Shown here in pieces: positions 17,819-27,774 of a DNA stretch of 64,000 bases. Position numbers and translations under genes: made by a program. Positions within the stretch are counted from its first letter, which is position 1, and every line of letters begins with the position of its first letter. Source of the DNA: CAIWTU01 sp963815135 (GTDB taxonomy: Bacteria; Desulfobacterota; Desulfuromonadia; Geobacterales; Geobacteraceae); the NCBI GenBank assembly GCA_963815135.1, contig CAWFFO010000007.1, positions 62,001 through 126,000 of the forward strand, read 5' to 3'. The notes under the pieces are model-generated. The model had not been told where the DNA came from, made no database searches, and saw only the letters and a list, made by a program, of their open reading frames with translations.

Positions 17819-18381
17819 TTTAACAGCTCCTGACTAAAATGATTCCGGAAACAAAAGAAAGGCGAAGAGGTTGTCTTCGCCTTAAGTAACACTGATATAA
17901 TTACATTTTTAGCCGGAAGAGGGCAACATAAAAATGTTATTTTTTTCCAAAACAGACGGTCGAGAGACCATTTGCCTCCTCCGCCAAACACCAGTGACAG
18001 GGCCATTCCCATCAGGGCAAGGTTGTATTCAAATCCGCTGCCCTTGCCCGGCAGGCAGCTTGCGTTCAGGAAAAATCCGTATTTTCCGGTTACCAAGTAA
18101 ATTGCAACTGCCATAACGAAGGCAATGCCGAGGGCGGAAAGCCGGGTAAGGAAACCGCACAGAACACCGATTCCGCCGCAGAATTCGGCAATAATTGCCA
18201 GCAGGGTCAGCACTGGAGATAATCCGAGGTTCTCCTCGAACGATTTGAGGGTTGCGGTCAAGCCATGTCCTCCGAACGCACCCAGAAGTTTTTGCGAACC
18301 GTGAGCAATGAATATGGCGCCCAGGGGGACCCTCAATACCAGCAGGGCCAGGGAGTATTTTGAAGAATCTGTGATTTTCAA
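17815..18381 (-). CDS. DoxX family membrane protein
   Basis: Start taken as TTG at 18381 (GGAGG 11 nt upstream); GTG at 18393 and ATG at 18435 are alternatives. DoxX/SURF4-type four-helix membrane protein: LRVPLGAIFIAHGSQKLLGA, EFCGGIGVLCGFLTRL and a final GKWSLDRLFWKK. The family is a membrane component associated with redox or detoxification functions; the role here is unknown. The last ~40 residues are probably spurious: WKK is encoded at an A7 run, and with A6 a TAA would follow immediately (17937-17939). A terminator hairpin lies inside the extra tail at 17859-17883, supporting an early stop. Confidence 0.8.
   Translation of the reverse strand: MKITDSSKYSLALLVLRVPLGAIFIAHGSQKLLGAFGGHGLTATLKSFEENLGLSPVLTLLAIIAEFCGGIGVLCGFLTRLSALGIAFVMAVAIYLVTGKYGFFLNASCLPGKGSGFEYNLALMGMALSLVFGGGGKWSLDRLFWKKITFLCCPLPAKNVIISVLLKAKTTSSPFFCFRNHFSQELLN
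17859..17883 (-). terminator. Rho-independent terminator of doxX
   Basis: AAGGCGAAGA pairs with TCTTCGCCTT around a short loop and is followed on the minus strand by TTCTTTTGTTT. Confidence 0.75.
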
Positions 18382-18708
18382 GGAAATTGTCACCTCCGGT
18401 CTTGGTTTATTAAATATTCCGTTCAAGTATAACAATGATTAGAACCAGTGCCAGAATTAATCCTATAAAAAGCAGCCTCTTGTCAGGACGCCAGGGGTGC
18501 CAAGTAAAACCGGACCGTTGCCTTTACCTGGTAATTCAATATTTTGGCAAATAATTCATCGTTTGCACGTGTTAGAACTTCATTGCGTGAGTAAATGCTC
18601 TTTTCATGGCATTCTGTTCAGGGTGGGAAAAATGCGTTTTATTTATTTTTCCCGAAATGATACATTTTATTAAAACACTCAAGCAATTTCGATCCTTTTG
18701 GAATACAA

Positions 18709-19467
18709 ATGTTTTTTGACACCCACTGCCATCTTGACCATCCATCACTGCTTGCCCGCTTAAGCGATGTGCTTGCCGATGCCGAAGATTCCAAGGTAAA
18801 AGAGATAATTGTCCCCGGGGTTGACCCGGCCGGGTGGAAAGCGATTTCATCGATAGCGAGGAGCAGAATAGGGGTGTATTCCGCTTTCGGGCTTCATCCG
18901 ATGCTGGCCGGCATGTATGATGAAAATCTGCAAAAAACACTTGACTGTTATGCCCCGGAAGCGATCGCAATAGGTGAGATAGGTCTTGATTACGCCATCA
19001 TGGATGTGCCGAAAAATCAGCAGATCACTGCATTTCGCAGCCAGATGAGAATGGCGGTGGAAACAGGTTTGCCTGTACTTGTTCATTGCCGGAAGGCTTT
19101 CCGTGATGCGCTCATGATAATGAAAGAAGAGAATGTGCAGCTGGTAGGGGGAGTTATGCATGCCTTTTCCGGAAGTTATGAAATTGCCATGGAATGCATC
19201 AGGCTGGGACTTTGCATTTCCATCTCCGGAACAGTAACCTACCGCAATGCCAAAAGGCCGGTTGAATTGGTCGAAAGATTGCCTCTCGACCATCTCCTGC
19301 TTGAAACCGATTCGCCGGACATGACACCCGAACCGTACCGGGGGCGTGATAACGAACCGGCTTATCTGGTTGAAATTGCGAGAAAGGTTGCCGAGATCAA
19401 AGGTGTTGATATTGAGGTGGTGGGCGAGGTAACCACCCGTAATGCCCAAAAAGTCTTCAGGTTGTAG
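18709..19467 (+). CDS. TatD family metal-dependent hydrolase
   Basis: 252 aa. TIM-barrel amidohydrolase of the TatD type: metal-binding DTHCHLDH at residues 3-10, Glu in IAIGEIGLDY near 89, LPVLVHCRKAF near 120, MHAFSGSYEIA near 148 and the terminal ETDSPDMTPEPYRG near 202. TatD enzymes are cytoplasmic DNases/3'-5' exonucleases or D-aminoacyl-tRNA editing relatives. Monocistronic; ribosome site weak (GGA 6 nt upstream). Confidence 0.9.
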   Translation: MFFDTHCHLDHPSLLARLSDVLADAEDSKVKEIIVPGVDPAGWKAISSIARSRIGVYSAFGLHPMLAGMYDENLQKTLDCYAPEAIAIGEIGLDYAIMDVPKNQQITAFRSQMRMAVETGLPVLVHCRKAFRDALMIMKEENVQLVGGVMHAFSGSYEIAMECIRLGLCISISGTVTYRNAKRPVELVERLPLDHLLLETDSPDMTPEPYRGRDNEPAYLVEIARKVAEIKGVDIEVVGEVTTRNAQKVFRL

Positions 19468-19793
19468 CAAACAAAACCAACGGGGATTTTCGGAAATCCT
19501 CTCTAATACCTGAATCCGCGACGCCTTCACGCCTTCGTTTGTGCGGAACACCTCAGTTTTTGCATTTCGGTAATATGAGGAGGCCCTACGAAGTTCACCC
19601 GGCATGACAGGCATGTTACGAAGTCAGCGACGTTGACTTTTACTCCGGTGTTCTGGCATCAAGGATTCAGGTAGTAGTCTTTTTTTAATAAAAATCAGCT
19701 TGAGGTTGTCGAAGACTGATACAATCCGAATACCGTTCTCACAGATTGTGAAATTTTATTATCCCGAATATACCTGTTAAGAAGAGGTTAAAA
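19468..19793. other. Intergenic spacer, nothing recognised
   Basis: 326 bp between tatD and tcdA. No gene with a ribosome site, no strong terminator or known RNA motif seen. The right part is AT-rich and presumably holds the tcdA promoter. Confidence 0.4.
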
Positions 19794-20585
19794 ATGTCCG
19801 AACTACATCGTTTTTCCCGTACCGAACTTTTGATTGGCCCGCAAGGTCTTGAAAAACTCAAAAACTCGACCGTTGCCGTCTTCGGAGTCGGCGGGGTAGG
19901 AAGTTATGCTGCGGAAGCCCTGTGCCGATCAGGGGTGGGACGTATTGTTCTCGTCGATTTCGACGATGTCTGTCTGACCAACATCAACCGTCAGCTCCAT
20001 GCCATGGACGGTACGGTTGGAAAAGCCAAGGTGCTGCTGATGGCCGAAAGAATGCGCCGCATAAATCCCGATGCGGACATAATACCCTGTAAGGATTTTT
20101 ATTCCGCTGAAAATAGCGATTTTCTGCTTTCAATGAAATTCGACTGCGTGCTTGACGCCATTGATCACATAACCGCCAAGCTTCACCTGATAAAGAGCTG
20201 CCTGACCAGGGGGCTGCCGATCATCTCAAGCATGGGAGCAGCTGCCAAGCTTGACCCCACCATGATCCGGGTGGCCGATATCTCGGAAACCCATAAATGC
20301 AGGATGGCGCGCGTTGTCCGCAAGCTCCTGAAGAAAGATGGGATCGAATCCGGCGTCAAGGTTGTCTTCTCAACGGAAGAATACCGTGACCCCGCTGTAT
20401 CAGACGGTGGGTGCCGTGAAAACTGCGTTTGCCCGAACAAAGATGAACAGGTGTTTTCCTGCGGGCACCGCAGGGTCATACTGGGCAGCAGTTCTTTTAT
20501 TCCGGGTATCTTCGGGTTAACCATGGCTGGTGAGGCGGTGAACGGGCTGCTGGCATTACGGGAAACAGGCGGTGAGAGCGATTGA
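19794..20585 (+). CDS. tcdA: tRNA threonylcarbamoyladenosine dehydratase (TcdA/CsdL type)
   Basis: 263 aa. ThiF/MoeB-like E1 superfamily: FSRTELLIGPQGLEKL at the N-terminus, nucleotide loop FGVGGVGSYAAEALCRSGVG near residue 29, DFDDVCLTNINRQ near 55, catalytic-region DAIDHITAK near 121 and a late CRENCVCPNKDE segment. TcdA cyclises t6A37 in ANN-decoding tRNAs to ct6A using ATP. AGAGG precedes the ATG. The ThiF-like alternatives usually have a sulphur-carrier gene nearby; none is present here, which favours TcdA. Confidence 0.88.
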   Translation: MSELHRFSRTELLIGPQGLEKLKNSTVAVFGVGGVGSYAAEALCRSGVGRIVLVDFDDVCLTNINRQLHAMDGTVGKAKVLLMAERMRRINPDADIIPCKDFYSAENSDFLLSMKFDCVLDAIDHITAKLHLIKSCLTRGLPIISSMGAAAKLDPTMIRVADISETHKCRMARVVRKLLKKDGIESGVKVVFSTEEYRDPAVSDGGCRENCVCPNKDEQVFSCGHRRVILGSSSFIPGIFGLTMAGEAVNGLLALRETGGESD

Positions 20586-20604
20586 GATTGTGCGCTATCC
20601 GGTG

Positions 20605-20632
20605 TTGTAACGCTTTTTTTTAAGGATATACT
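20605..20632 (+). promoter_or_regulatory. Sigma-70 promoter of the ferritin-like gene
   Basis: TTGTAA at 20605-20610, 16-nt spacer with a T8 run, TATACT at 20627-20632; about 40 nt before the ATG at 20672. Confidence 0.45.
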
Positions 20633-20671
20633 TGTACATAACTTGCAATTTTAATTGAGGGGAGGTATGCC

Positions 20672-21169
20672 ATGGGCAGGGAATATAATGTTCATGAAGC
20701 ATTGAAACTTGCTATCCGTGCGGAAAAAGACAGCCTGGATTTTTACAGGAAAGCCGCGGCGGTAACAAAAAACGAAAGGGCAAGAAAAGTTTTCAACCTG
20801 CTGGCGGATGAAGAGGCAGAGCATCTGAAAACTTTTTTCGATCTCTATGAAGGGGATGAATACGGCGAGTTGAACTCTTTCCTGGCGTCGCCTCCCGATA
20901 CTTCTTCTGATATATATCTCGCGTTGAAAAATGCAATAGATAAGGAAACTCACGAACAAAAAGCCCTGGAGATTGCACTGAAGGAAGAAAATGCCTGCAT
21001 CGAGCATTATTCACTGTTTGCCCGGGATATCGTCGATCCGCTGGTCAGGAACATATTCGAGCGCGTTGTCAAAGGAACACGCAAGCATTATGAGCTTATC
21101 GAGTCGGAATATGCCCATGTGATGAGAATGGTACATGAATCCGATCAGGATATATATGTAAGGGAATGA
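20672..21169 (+). CDS. Ferritin-like di-iron protein (rubrerythrin-type, no rubredoxin domain)
   Basis: 165 aa; GGGGAGG before the ATG. Four-helix bundle with carboxylate ligands in the pattern AIRAEKDSLDFYRKAA, LADEEAEHLKTFFDL, ALKEENACIEHYSLFA and RGTRKHYELIESEY-type helices (ExxH repeats). The C-terminal Cys-rich rubredoxin domain of classical rubrerythrin is absent. Such proteins are peroxide-scavenging or iron-handling enzymes in anaerobes; the exact activity is inferred. It ends before a bidirectional terminator shared with convergent hppA. Confidence 0.85.
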   Translation: MGREYNVHEALKLAIRAEKDSLDFYRKAAAVTKNERARKVFNLLADEEAEHLKTFFDLYEGDEYGELNSFLASPPDTSSDIYLALKNAIDKETHEQKALEIALKEENACIEHYSLFARDIVDPLVRNIFERVVKGTRKHYELIESEYAHVMRMVHESDQDIYVRE

Positions 21170-21193
21170 TGACTGAGGTAAATATGAAAAGAA

Positions 21194-21224
21194 AAAAGAG
21201 CGGCCTCTTTGAAGCCGCTCTTTT
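21194..21224. terminator. Bidirectional terminator between ferritin-like gene and hppA
   Basis: AAAGAGCGGC pairs with GCCGCTCTTT; TTTTTGTTTT follows on plus and TTTTTTCTTTTC on minus, so it can serve both convergent genes. Confidence 0.85.
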
Positions 21225-21257
21225 TGTTTTTGCAGGTAGTTTCCGGTATTCGGCTTA

Positions 21258-23321
21258 TCACATTTTGCTCAAAAGCGGGACGATCAGCAGGGAAACAATG
21301 TTGATGATCTTGATCATCGGGTTGACTGCCGGGCCGGCAGTATCTTTGTAGGGGTCGCCTACGGTGTCGCCGGTAACGGCTGCCTTGTGGGCCTCGCCGC
21401 CCTTGCCGCCGTGAAAGCCGTCTTCGATGAGCTTTTTGGCATTATCCCATGCTCCGCCGCCGGTAGTCATGGAGATGGCAACGAAGATGCCGGTAACGAT
21501 GGTGCCGACGATCACGCCTCCAAGAGCCTTGGGACCGAGGGTGAACCCGACGATTACCGGTGCAGCAATCGGGATGAGGCCAGGAATGACCATTGCCTTC
21601 AGTGCTGATTTGGTGACGATGTCAACACATGAGGCATAGTCGGGCTTGCCGGTACCTTCCATAATGCCCTTGATTTCACGGAACTGGCGACGTACTTCGG
21701 TAACAACCGATCCGCCCGCCTTGCCGACGGCTTCCATGCAGAGAGCCGCAAAGTAGAAGGGCAGCATACCACCGATGAAGAGGCCGACGATGATGTAGGG
21801 GTCGGACAGGTCGAATTTGATGAGTTCTTTGCCCGCGAGTATCAAACCATGATTCAGTTCGTTCACGTAGGAGGTGAAGAGAATAACCGCGGCCAGACCG
21901 GCGGAGCCGATGGCGTAGCCTTTGGTAACCGCTTTGGTGGTGTTGCCGACCGCATCCAGTGGATCGGTGACGGCGCGAACCGAGTCGTCAAGTTCGGCCA
22001 TTTCGGCAATGCCGCCGGCGTTGTCGGTGATCGGACCGTAAGCGTCCATGGCAACAACGATACCGGTGAGGGAGAGCATGGAAACAGCGGCGATGGCGAT
22101 GCCGTAAACTCCGGCGCAGTTGAAGGCAACGATGATACCTGCGGCGATGACGATTACCGGAGCTGCAGTTGCTTTCATGGAGATGCCGAGTCCGGCAATG
22201 ACGTTGGTGCCGTGGCCGGTGGTGGAGGCTTGGGCAATATGCTTGACCGGACCGTATTCGGTGGAGGTGTAGTATTCGGTGATCCAGAAGATGGCGCCGG
22301 TGACGACCAGTCCGACCATGGCGGAGATGAAAATATTGATGGACGAATAACCGGTGGGATTGCCTGCCGGGAACATCTGGACGGTGACGAAGTAGAAGGC
22401 TGACACAGGCGATCACGCCGGAGACGATCAGGCCTTTGTAGAGGCGCCGGCATGATTTTGCTGGCTGCCGCGCCGAGCTTGACGAAATAGGTACCGATGA
22501 TGGAAGCAACAATCGAGATGCCGCCGAGGATCAGCGGGTAGCTGACGGCGCTGGCGAAACCGTTGTAAAGTGATGGCGCCGAGCAGCATGGCGGCAATCA
22601 GGGTAACGGCGTAGGTTTCAAAAAGGTCGGCTGCCATGCCTGCACAGTCACCTACGTTGTCGCCCACGTTGTCGGCAATAACCGCCGGGTTGCGGGGGTC
22701 GTCTTCGGGAATACCTGCTTCAACCTTGCCGACCAGGTCGGCGCCGACGTCAGCGCCCTTGGTGAAGATTCCGCCGCCGAGACGGGCAAAGATGGAGATC
22801 AGCGAACCGCCGAAGCCGAGGCCAACCAGTTGGCTGACAACATCTTTGACCGGTGCTCCCGGCATGAGTTGCTGCAGAATCATAATAGTACCGGCAACTC
22901 CGAGGAGACCCAGACCGACCACCAGCATGCCGGTGATGGCGCCTCCCTTGAAGGCCACATTCAGGGCTTTGACGATGCCGCTATTTAGCTGCTTCGGTGG
23001 TGCGCACATTGGCGCGAACCGAAACAAACATGCCGATGAAACCGGTCAGACCGGAGAACAGCGCTCCGATGGCAAAGCCGATGGCGGTTTTGGCTCCGAG
23101 GGTCGGCAAAGAGGGTGACGAACATGACCACACCGACATGCGGCGATGATCGTATACTGGCGCTTCATGTAGGCGCCGGCGCCTTCCTGAATGGCTGCCG
23201 CTATCTGGCGCATCCGGTCGTTGCCCTGGGGAAGACCCAGAATCCACTGGGCCGAGATGAGCCCATAAGCCACTGCCGCCGCGGCACATGCCAGGGCGAA
23301 GATTACTGCGTACTGTTCCAT
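21258..23321 (-). pseudogene. hppA: Membrane-bound H+-translocating pyrophosphatase, frameshifted
   Basis: Start ATG at 23321 with GGAGG 7 nt upstream. Across three frames (23321-~23130, 23027-~22440, 22406-21258) a full ~687-aa, ~16-helix H+-PPase reads out: KGADVGADLVGKVEAGIPED (substrate site), NPAVIADNVGDNVGDCAGM, DAYGPITDNAGGIAEMAEL and GGAWDNAKKLIEDGFHGGKG. It couples PPi hydrolysis to proton export. GNTTKAVTKG carries Lys and Thr where K+-dependent enzymes have Ala, so a K+-independent H+ pump is predicted. Frameshifts lie near 22405-22450, 22565, 22985 and 23105-23145; the reading frame is otherwise perfect, which suggests sequence error. Confidence 0.88.
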
Positions 23322-23670
23322 GAAAAAAACCTCCGTTTTATTGCCTCTAAAGGCTTATGATAATCAGGATGAAAAAAACATTTTTCAGATAAAAACGCAA
23401 AATAGTTATAGGAAAAGGGGACTTTTGTCAATCTAAAATTTGTCATTTCGAACACTTTCCGGTTCTCGGCCTACACTCGATCTATTTGAAAATATTTACA
23501 AAAACTTGTGCTTTTGACTGGAAATCATATATCATGACTATCGGAGAACGCTTATATTTGTGAATTTCCTTTTTGGTTTTGAAGTCTGTCGGGTTGATTT
23601 CCGCTTCACACTTTTTTATGCGAACACCTTTCACCTATATCACAAATACTTGTCAGATTAAGAGGTAATA
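23322..23670. other. Divergent promoter region, hppA / glcD-like
   Basis: 349 bp, AT-rich, between divergently transcribed genes. Contains the hppA ribosome site (GGAGG on minus) and AGAGGT before 23671. No clear -35/-10 pair or known regulatory RNA identified. Confidence 0.4.
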
Positions 23671-25053
23671 ATGCTGGAGCCGCGAATCATTTCAATGCTT
23701 AAAAAAATAGTCGGAGCCGGGAACGTTTCTGAAGAGAAGCAGGACCTGCTCTGTTATTCCTATGATGCAACCCAGATGGAATTTCTGCCGGACGCCGTCA
23801 TCTTTCCTGCCAACACGCAAGAGATATCGCAAATCCTCAAAATCGCAAATTCGGAACATATCGCGGTTTTTCCCCGGGGGGCGGGCAGTGGTTTTTCAGG
23901 AGGTTGTCTGGCGAAGGGGGGCGGCATAATCCTTGTAACTACAAGGATGAACAGGATACTGAGAATCGACACAGAAAATCTCATTGCAGTTGTAGAGCCG
24001 GGAGTAGTAACCAATGATCTGCAAAAGGAAGTTGAAGAACTTGGACTTTTTTATCCTCCCGATCCCGCTTCCATGAAATTCTCTACCATCGGGGGGAACG
24101 TGGCCGAGTGCGCCGGGGGGCCGCGGGCCGTAAAGTACGGGGTTACCAGGGAATATGTCCTGGGACTTGAAGTGGTTCTTCCCAATGGAGAAATCCTGAA
24201 AACCGGTGGTGAAACAATGAAAGGGGTTGTAGGATACGACCTGACCCGTCTCATTTGCGGCAGTGAAGGCACTCTTGGGATTATTACTTCGATTACCCTG
24301 AAGCTTCTGCCTTTACCTGAAAGCAAGAAAACGATGCTTGCCGTATTTTCTTCGATTGACGGTGCTGCCAAGGCGGTATCTGCTATTATCCACGGCAAGA
24401 TAATTCCATCAACCCTGGAATTCATGGATCGTACGGCCATTCAATGTGTTGCCAGACACTCAAAATCGGCAATTCCCGAATCTGCCGGTGCGGCGCTCAT
24501 TATCGAAGTGGACGGCGAGCCTGAACTTGTTGAAAAACAGGCCGAGAAAATTCACAGCATAATCAGGCATTTTGATCTTCTGTCCTTCGAAGCTGCAAAA
24601 AACGATGCTGAAGCAGAAGAATTATGGGAAACGCGCCGCCGGATTTCTCCCTCGCTCAGAATGGTGAACCCGCACAAAATCAACGAAGACATAGTAGTGC
24701 CTCGAAGCAGGGTGCCGGAAATAATCCGTGCGATTGATGCCATTCACGAAAAATATTCGATTCCGATTGTCAACTTCGGACATGCTGGAGACGGGAATAT
24801 CCATGTGAATATCATGATCGATAAAGAGATTCCGGGCGAGGCTGAAAAAGCTGAAATGGCGGTGCGCGAAATTATAAAGGCAACCCTGGATCTGGGGGGA
24901 AGCATGTCGGGCGAACACGGTGTGGGTCTCAGCAAGGCGCCCTATATTAAGATGGAATTGAATCCTGTCCAACTGGCGATAATGATGGCTGTAAAACGGG
25001 CATTCGATCCGAACAATATCCTCAATCCGGGAAAAATTTTTCCGGTGGAATAA
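23671..25053 (+). CDS. glcD: FAD-linked 2-hydroxyacid (D-lactate/glycolate) dehydrogenase subunit
   Basis: 460 aa. VAO-type FAD oxidase: PCMH fold with FPRGAGSGFSGGCLAKGGG near residue 68, the YPPDPASMKFSTIGGNVAEC segment near 126 (substrate-loop region shared by GlcD and D-LDH enzymes), KYGVTREYVLGLEVVLPNGE near 152 and the C-terminal GHAGDGNIHVNI and GSMSGEHGVGLSK motifs. Oxidises D-lactate or glycolate to the 2-oxoacid and passes electrons to the Fe-S partner encoded 60 bp downstream. No signal peptide; cytoplasmic face of the membrane. The substrate is not decided by sequence. Confidence 0.9.
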   Translation: MLEPRIISMLKKIVGAGNVSEEKQDLLCYSYDATQMEFLPDAVIFPANTQEISQILKIANSEHIAVFPRGAGSGFSGGCLAKGGGIILVTTRMNRILRIDTENLIAVVEPGVVTNDLQKEVEELGLFYPPDPASMKFSTIGGNVAECAGGPRAVKYGVTREYVLGLEVVLPNGEILKTGGETMKGVVGYDLTRLICGSEGTLGIITSITLKLLPLPESKKTMLAVFSSIDGAAKAVSAIIHGKIIPSTLEFMDRTAIQCVARHSKSAIPESAGAALIIEVDGEPELVEKQAEKIHSIIRHFDLLSFEAAKNDAEAEELWETRRRISPSLRMVNPHKINEDIVVPRSRVPEIIRAIDAIHEKYSIPIVNFGHAGDGNIHVNIMIDKEIPGEAEKAEMAVREIIKATLDLGGSMSGEHGVGLSKAPYIKMELNPVQLAIMMAVKRAFDPNNILNPGKIFPVE

Positions 25054-25113
25054 ATATTCAGAACTGCAGAACTTACGGTGCGTTATCTGATGTAAACTTT
25101 TACAGGTGGTCAC

Positions 25114-26385
25114 GTGGATCTCTTAAAACAAATAGAAAATGAAATGAAAAAATGCGTTAAATGCGGAGTCTGCCGGGCACATTGCCCGGTTTTCACCGAA
25201 CTGTGCAGAGAGCCCGCCGTTGCAAGGGGAAAGGTGGCCATTGCCCGGGCGGTTCTTGCCGGTAGAATTGAGCCGGACGACAGAACTTACGCCGATATGT
25301 CGAAATGCCTTTTGTGCGGAACCTGCGTGGAAAAATGTCCCAACGACGTGCCTACCGACAAGATTGTCATTGCTGCCCGGGAGGCGCTGGCGGGGAAAAG
25401 GGGGTTGACTTCTTTTCACACTGCAGTGAGGCATGTTCTGAAAAATCGCGGGATCATGAAAACCGGTGCTTATCTTGCCGCAATTCTGACGCCTTTTGTT
25501 TTCAGAAGAGTCCCTGTAACTTCAGGTCTGCGGCTTCGTTTCCCGGTCCCTTTTGTTTCACGGAATCGTTTCTTCCCGAAAATTGCTTCGAAACCTTTTA
25601 TCGGCAGGTATCCCGAGAGTATTCAAGGCAAAAAAGGAAGGCCTGTAGTCTTGTTTTTCACGGGTTGCATGGCAAATTTCGTTTTTCCCGGAATAGGTGA
25701 AGCAGCACTGGATTTGCTGCGGAATCTCGGGTGTACGATTATTATTCCCAAGGATCAACAATGTTGCGGCTTTCCTGCAATGTCCGGAGGGGATATTAAA
25801 ACACTTTCGGAATTGGCGGAAAAGAACCTGCATGTGTTCGAGAAATTCCAGGCTGACCATATAATGACGGTATGCGCCTCGTGCGGTTCGGCGCTGAAGG
25901 AATATTATTCCGGAATTATAGCCGAAATCCGTCCGGACCTTGCAGGACGCCTGCGCGCAATTGCCGACAAAGTCGTCGATGCCGAGGTCCTGCTGCATAA
26001 CCTCGGGTTTCAGCCTGGCAGTCGCGAAAATGGCAAGCAGGTCGTAGTTACTTACCATGACCCCTGCCACCTGAGGAGGAGAAAAATTACCGCGGAACCA
26101 CGCAATCTTATTCGATCGCTTACCGGAGTCAGATTTGTCGAAACAGGTCATCGTGGAGAATGTTGCGGTCTTGGGGGTACGTTCAGCGCATATCACTACG
26201 GAATTTCGATGGCAATCAATTCCCGGAAACGAAATTCGATAACCAGGAGCGGGGCAGATATTGTCCTTACCGGTTGCCCCGGGTGTATTATACAGCTATC
26301 CGACGGTCTGCGGCAGATCGGTTTGACCACGAAAGTCATGCATACTCTCGAGATACTTGCAGAAAAAAAACATCTGCCTGGTTAA
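25114..26385 (+). CDS. glcF: Fe-S subunit of 2-hydroxyacid dehydrogenase (GlcF-like)
   Basis: 423 aa, GTG start with AGGTGG upstream. Two 4Fe-4S motifs, CVKCGVCRAHCPVF (~residue 11) and CLLCGTCVEKCPNDVP (~66), then two CCG domains with CCGFPAMSGGD (~212) and CCGLGGTF (~348), the heterodisulphide-reductase-type repeats found in GlcF/LutA. It takes electrons from the FAD subunit and delivers them to quinone or another carrier. Two-gene operon with the FAD gene. Confidence 0.9.
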   Translation: MDLLKQIENEMKKCVKCGVCRAHCPVFTELCREPAVARGKVAIARAVLAGRIEPDDRTYADMSKCLLCGTCVEKCPNDVPTDKIVIAAREALAGKRGLTSFHTAVRHVLKNRGIMKTGAYLAAILTPFVFRRVPVTSGLRLRFPVPFVSRNRFFPKIASKPFIGRYPESIQGKKGRPVVLFFTGCMANFVFPGIGEAALDLLRNLGCTIIIPKDQQCCGFPAMSGGDIKTLSELAEKNLHVFEKFQADHIMTVCASCGSALKEYYSGIIAEIRPDLAGRLRAIADKVVDAEVLLHNLGFQPGSRENGKQVVVTYHDPCHLRRRKITAEPRNLIRSLTGVRFVETGHRGECCGLGGTFSAYHYGISMAINSRKRNSITRSGADIVLTGCPGCIIQLSDGLRQIGLTTKVMHTLEILAEKKHLPG

Positions 26386-26737
26386 TGACAATCGATCATA
26401 TGCTTTTTTCTATCCGGAATAATTGTGGAATCATTCTTGAAAGAACATCGGAGTTTCGCGCTGGCTGATCAGAAAAATAGATGTCCGTGTGAATCAAGGT
26501 TCCTTCCTAATTGCCGAAAATATATACTCTAATGATTATTTTTGTCAGAGGGGCAAAATCCATATAACTGATTTATTTTTCAACTGATTCTTTGCCAGTG
26601 TTCCATTTAGGTGTTTAAATCTGTTTATAAATTTAGGTTTGGTAAAACTGTTTTTATTGACAATTGAAAAATAAATAAATAATATTAGGAATCTGGAAAT
26701 AAAATGAGGTTCTATTGTAAATATTTCGGAGCTGAAT
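26386..26737. other. Intergenic spacer with promoter of the XRE-cupin gene
   Basis: 352 bp, increasingly AT-rich. TTGACA at 26657-26662, a 17-nt spacer and TAATAT at 26680-26685 form a good promoter for the regulator at 26738. Nothing else recognised. Confidence 0.55.
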
Positions 26738-27301
26738 ATGATCGAGTATAATATTGGAACAAAGCTTAAGAAACTGCGCCAGTCGAAAAAGTTGACCTTG
26801 CAGGCCGTGGCCAAGGAAATCGGTTTCTCGCCCGCACTAATTTCACAAATCGAAAATAATAACGTATCCCCCCCCATCGCGACCCTCTCCAAGCTTGCCA
26901 AATTCTTCGATGTGAAAATGAGTTCATTTTTTACTGAAAACGATGATGAACCAAGGTATGAAGTTATCAGGAAGGATGACCGTAAGACTGTTCCCAGGGT
27001 TATATCCAGAGCGGGAACGAAGCACGGCTATTTCTATGAATCATTTTCATTCAAAATGCATAACAAGAAAATGGAGCCTTTTCTCATAACCCTGTCTGAC
27101 AAGATCCAGGACAATAACACATACAGCCATGAGGGAGAGTCATTTCTTTATGTTGTGAAAGGTTCTTTCGAGCTTTTGCTGGATAACGAACAAATTACGC
27201 TCGAGGCAGGCGACAGTATATATTTCGATACATCTCTCGAGCACCGGTTCCGTTCGAAAAATGGTTCCGAAGTGACGGTTCTTGAAGTTTTAACAAGATA
27301 G
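26738..27301 (+). CDS. XRE-family regulator with cupin sensor domain
   Basis: 187 aa. Residues ~5-62 are an XRE/Cro helix-turn-helix (GTKLKKLRQSKKLTLQAVAK, ALISQIENN, PPIATLSKLAKFF). Residues ~110-185 form a cupin barrel (YSHEGESFLYVVKGSFELLL, LEAGDSIYFDTSLEHRFRS). This HTH-cupin architecture (PuuR/MppR-like) senses small metabolites. The ligand is not known. Following the lactate/glycolate genes, it could regulate them, but it stands in its own transcription unit. Confidence 0.9.
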   Translation: MIEYNIGTKLKKLRQSKKLTLQAVAKEIGFSPALISQIENNNVSPPIATLSKLAKFFDVKMSSFFTENDDEPRYEVIRKDDRKTVPRVISRAGTKHGYFYESFSFKMHNKKMEPFLITLSDKIQDNNTYSHEGESFLYVVKGSFELLLDNEQITLEAGDSIYFDTSLEHRFRSKNGSEVTVLEVLTR

Positions 27302-27774
27302 ATTCCGGCCGCTCTTTCATCAGTGCTTACTGAATCCAAATCCAGCTGTTTGTTTAAGTGAATACTATTTAGCATCTTGTAAAGTGTCCATTCGGAGATT
27401 CCGGGTGAGACACTTTTTTTATAATATACAGATCAGGTTTATAAGCTCTTTCAGATGAATATGTTAAATGAGAATAGTGGTAAAAAAATAATACACGAAT
27501 AAATACTGTGGCTGCATAAATGTTCTTTTCATGATAATGACCAATTACTGTGTCGAAATGGGTCAATAGTTCCGGGGCATAACAAAAATTTTTTTTTCTT
27601 GATTTAAGATGTGAACTTATTCTATTGTTCGAAAAGTCAAAAGACTGAGTCTGAAAATCTTTCGCATTTTTCCCACTTTATAATTATTTAGTTTTATTAA
27701 AACAACTGGTTGTCTTGAGGCATCAAGAAAACCTTATACGTTGACAGATGTAATCTGCATGAAAGGAGTCGCAA
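27302..27774. other. Intergenic spacer with terminator
   Basis: Contains a terminator at 27380-27419 (AAGTGTC ... GACACTT followed by TTTTT) for the XRE-cupin gene. The rest is AT-rich; no gene or known RNA seen. Confidence 0.55.

Noticed and set aside
21166..21351. 61-aa plus-strand frame after the ferritin-like gene
   Set aside because: Runs through the bidirectional terminator into antisense hppA.
21849..22403. 184-aa Gly/Asp-rich plus-strand frame
   Set aside because: Antisense shadow of the hppA pyrophosphatase gene.
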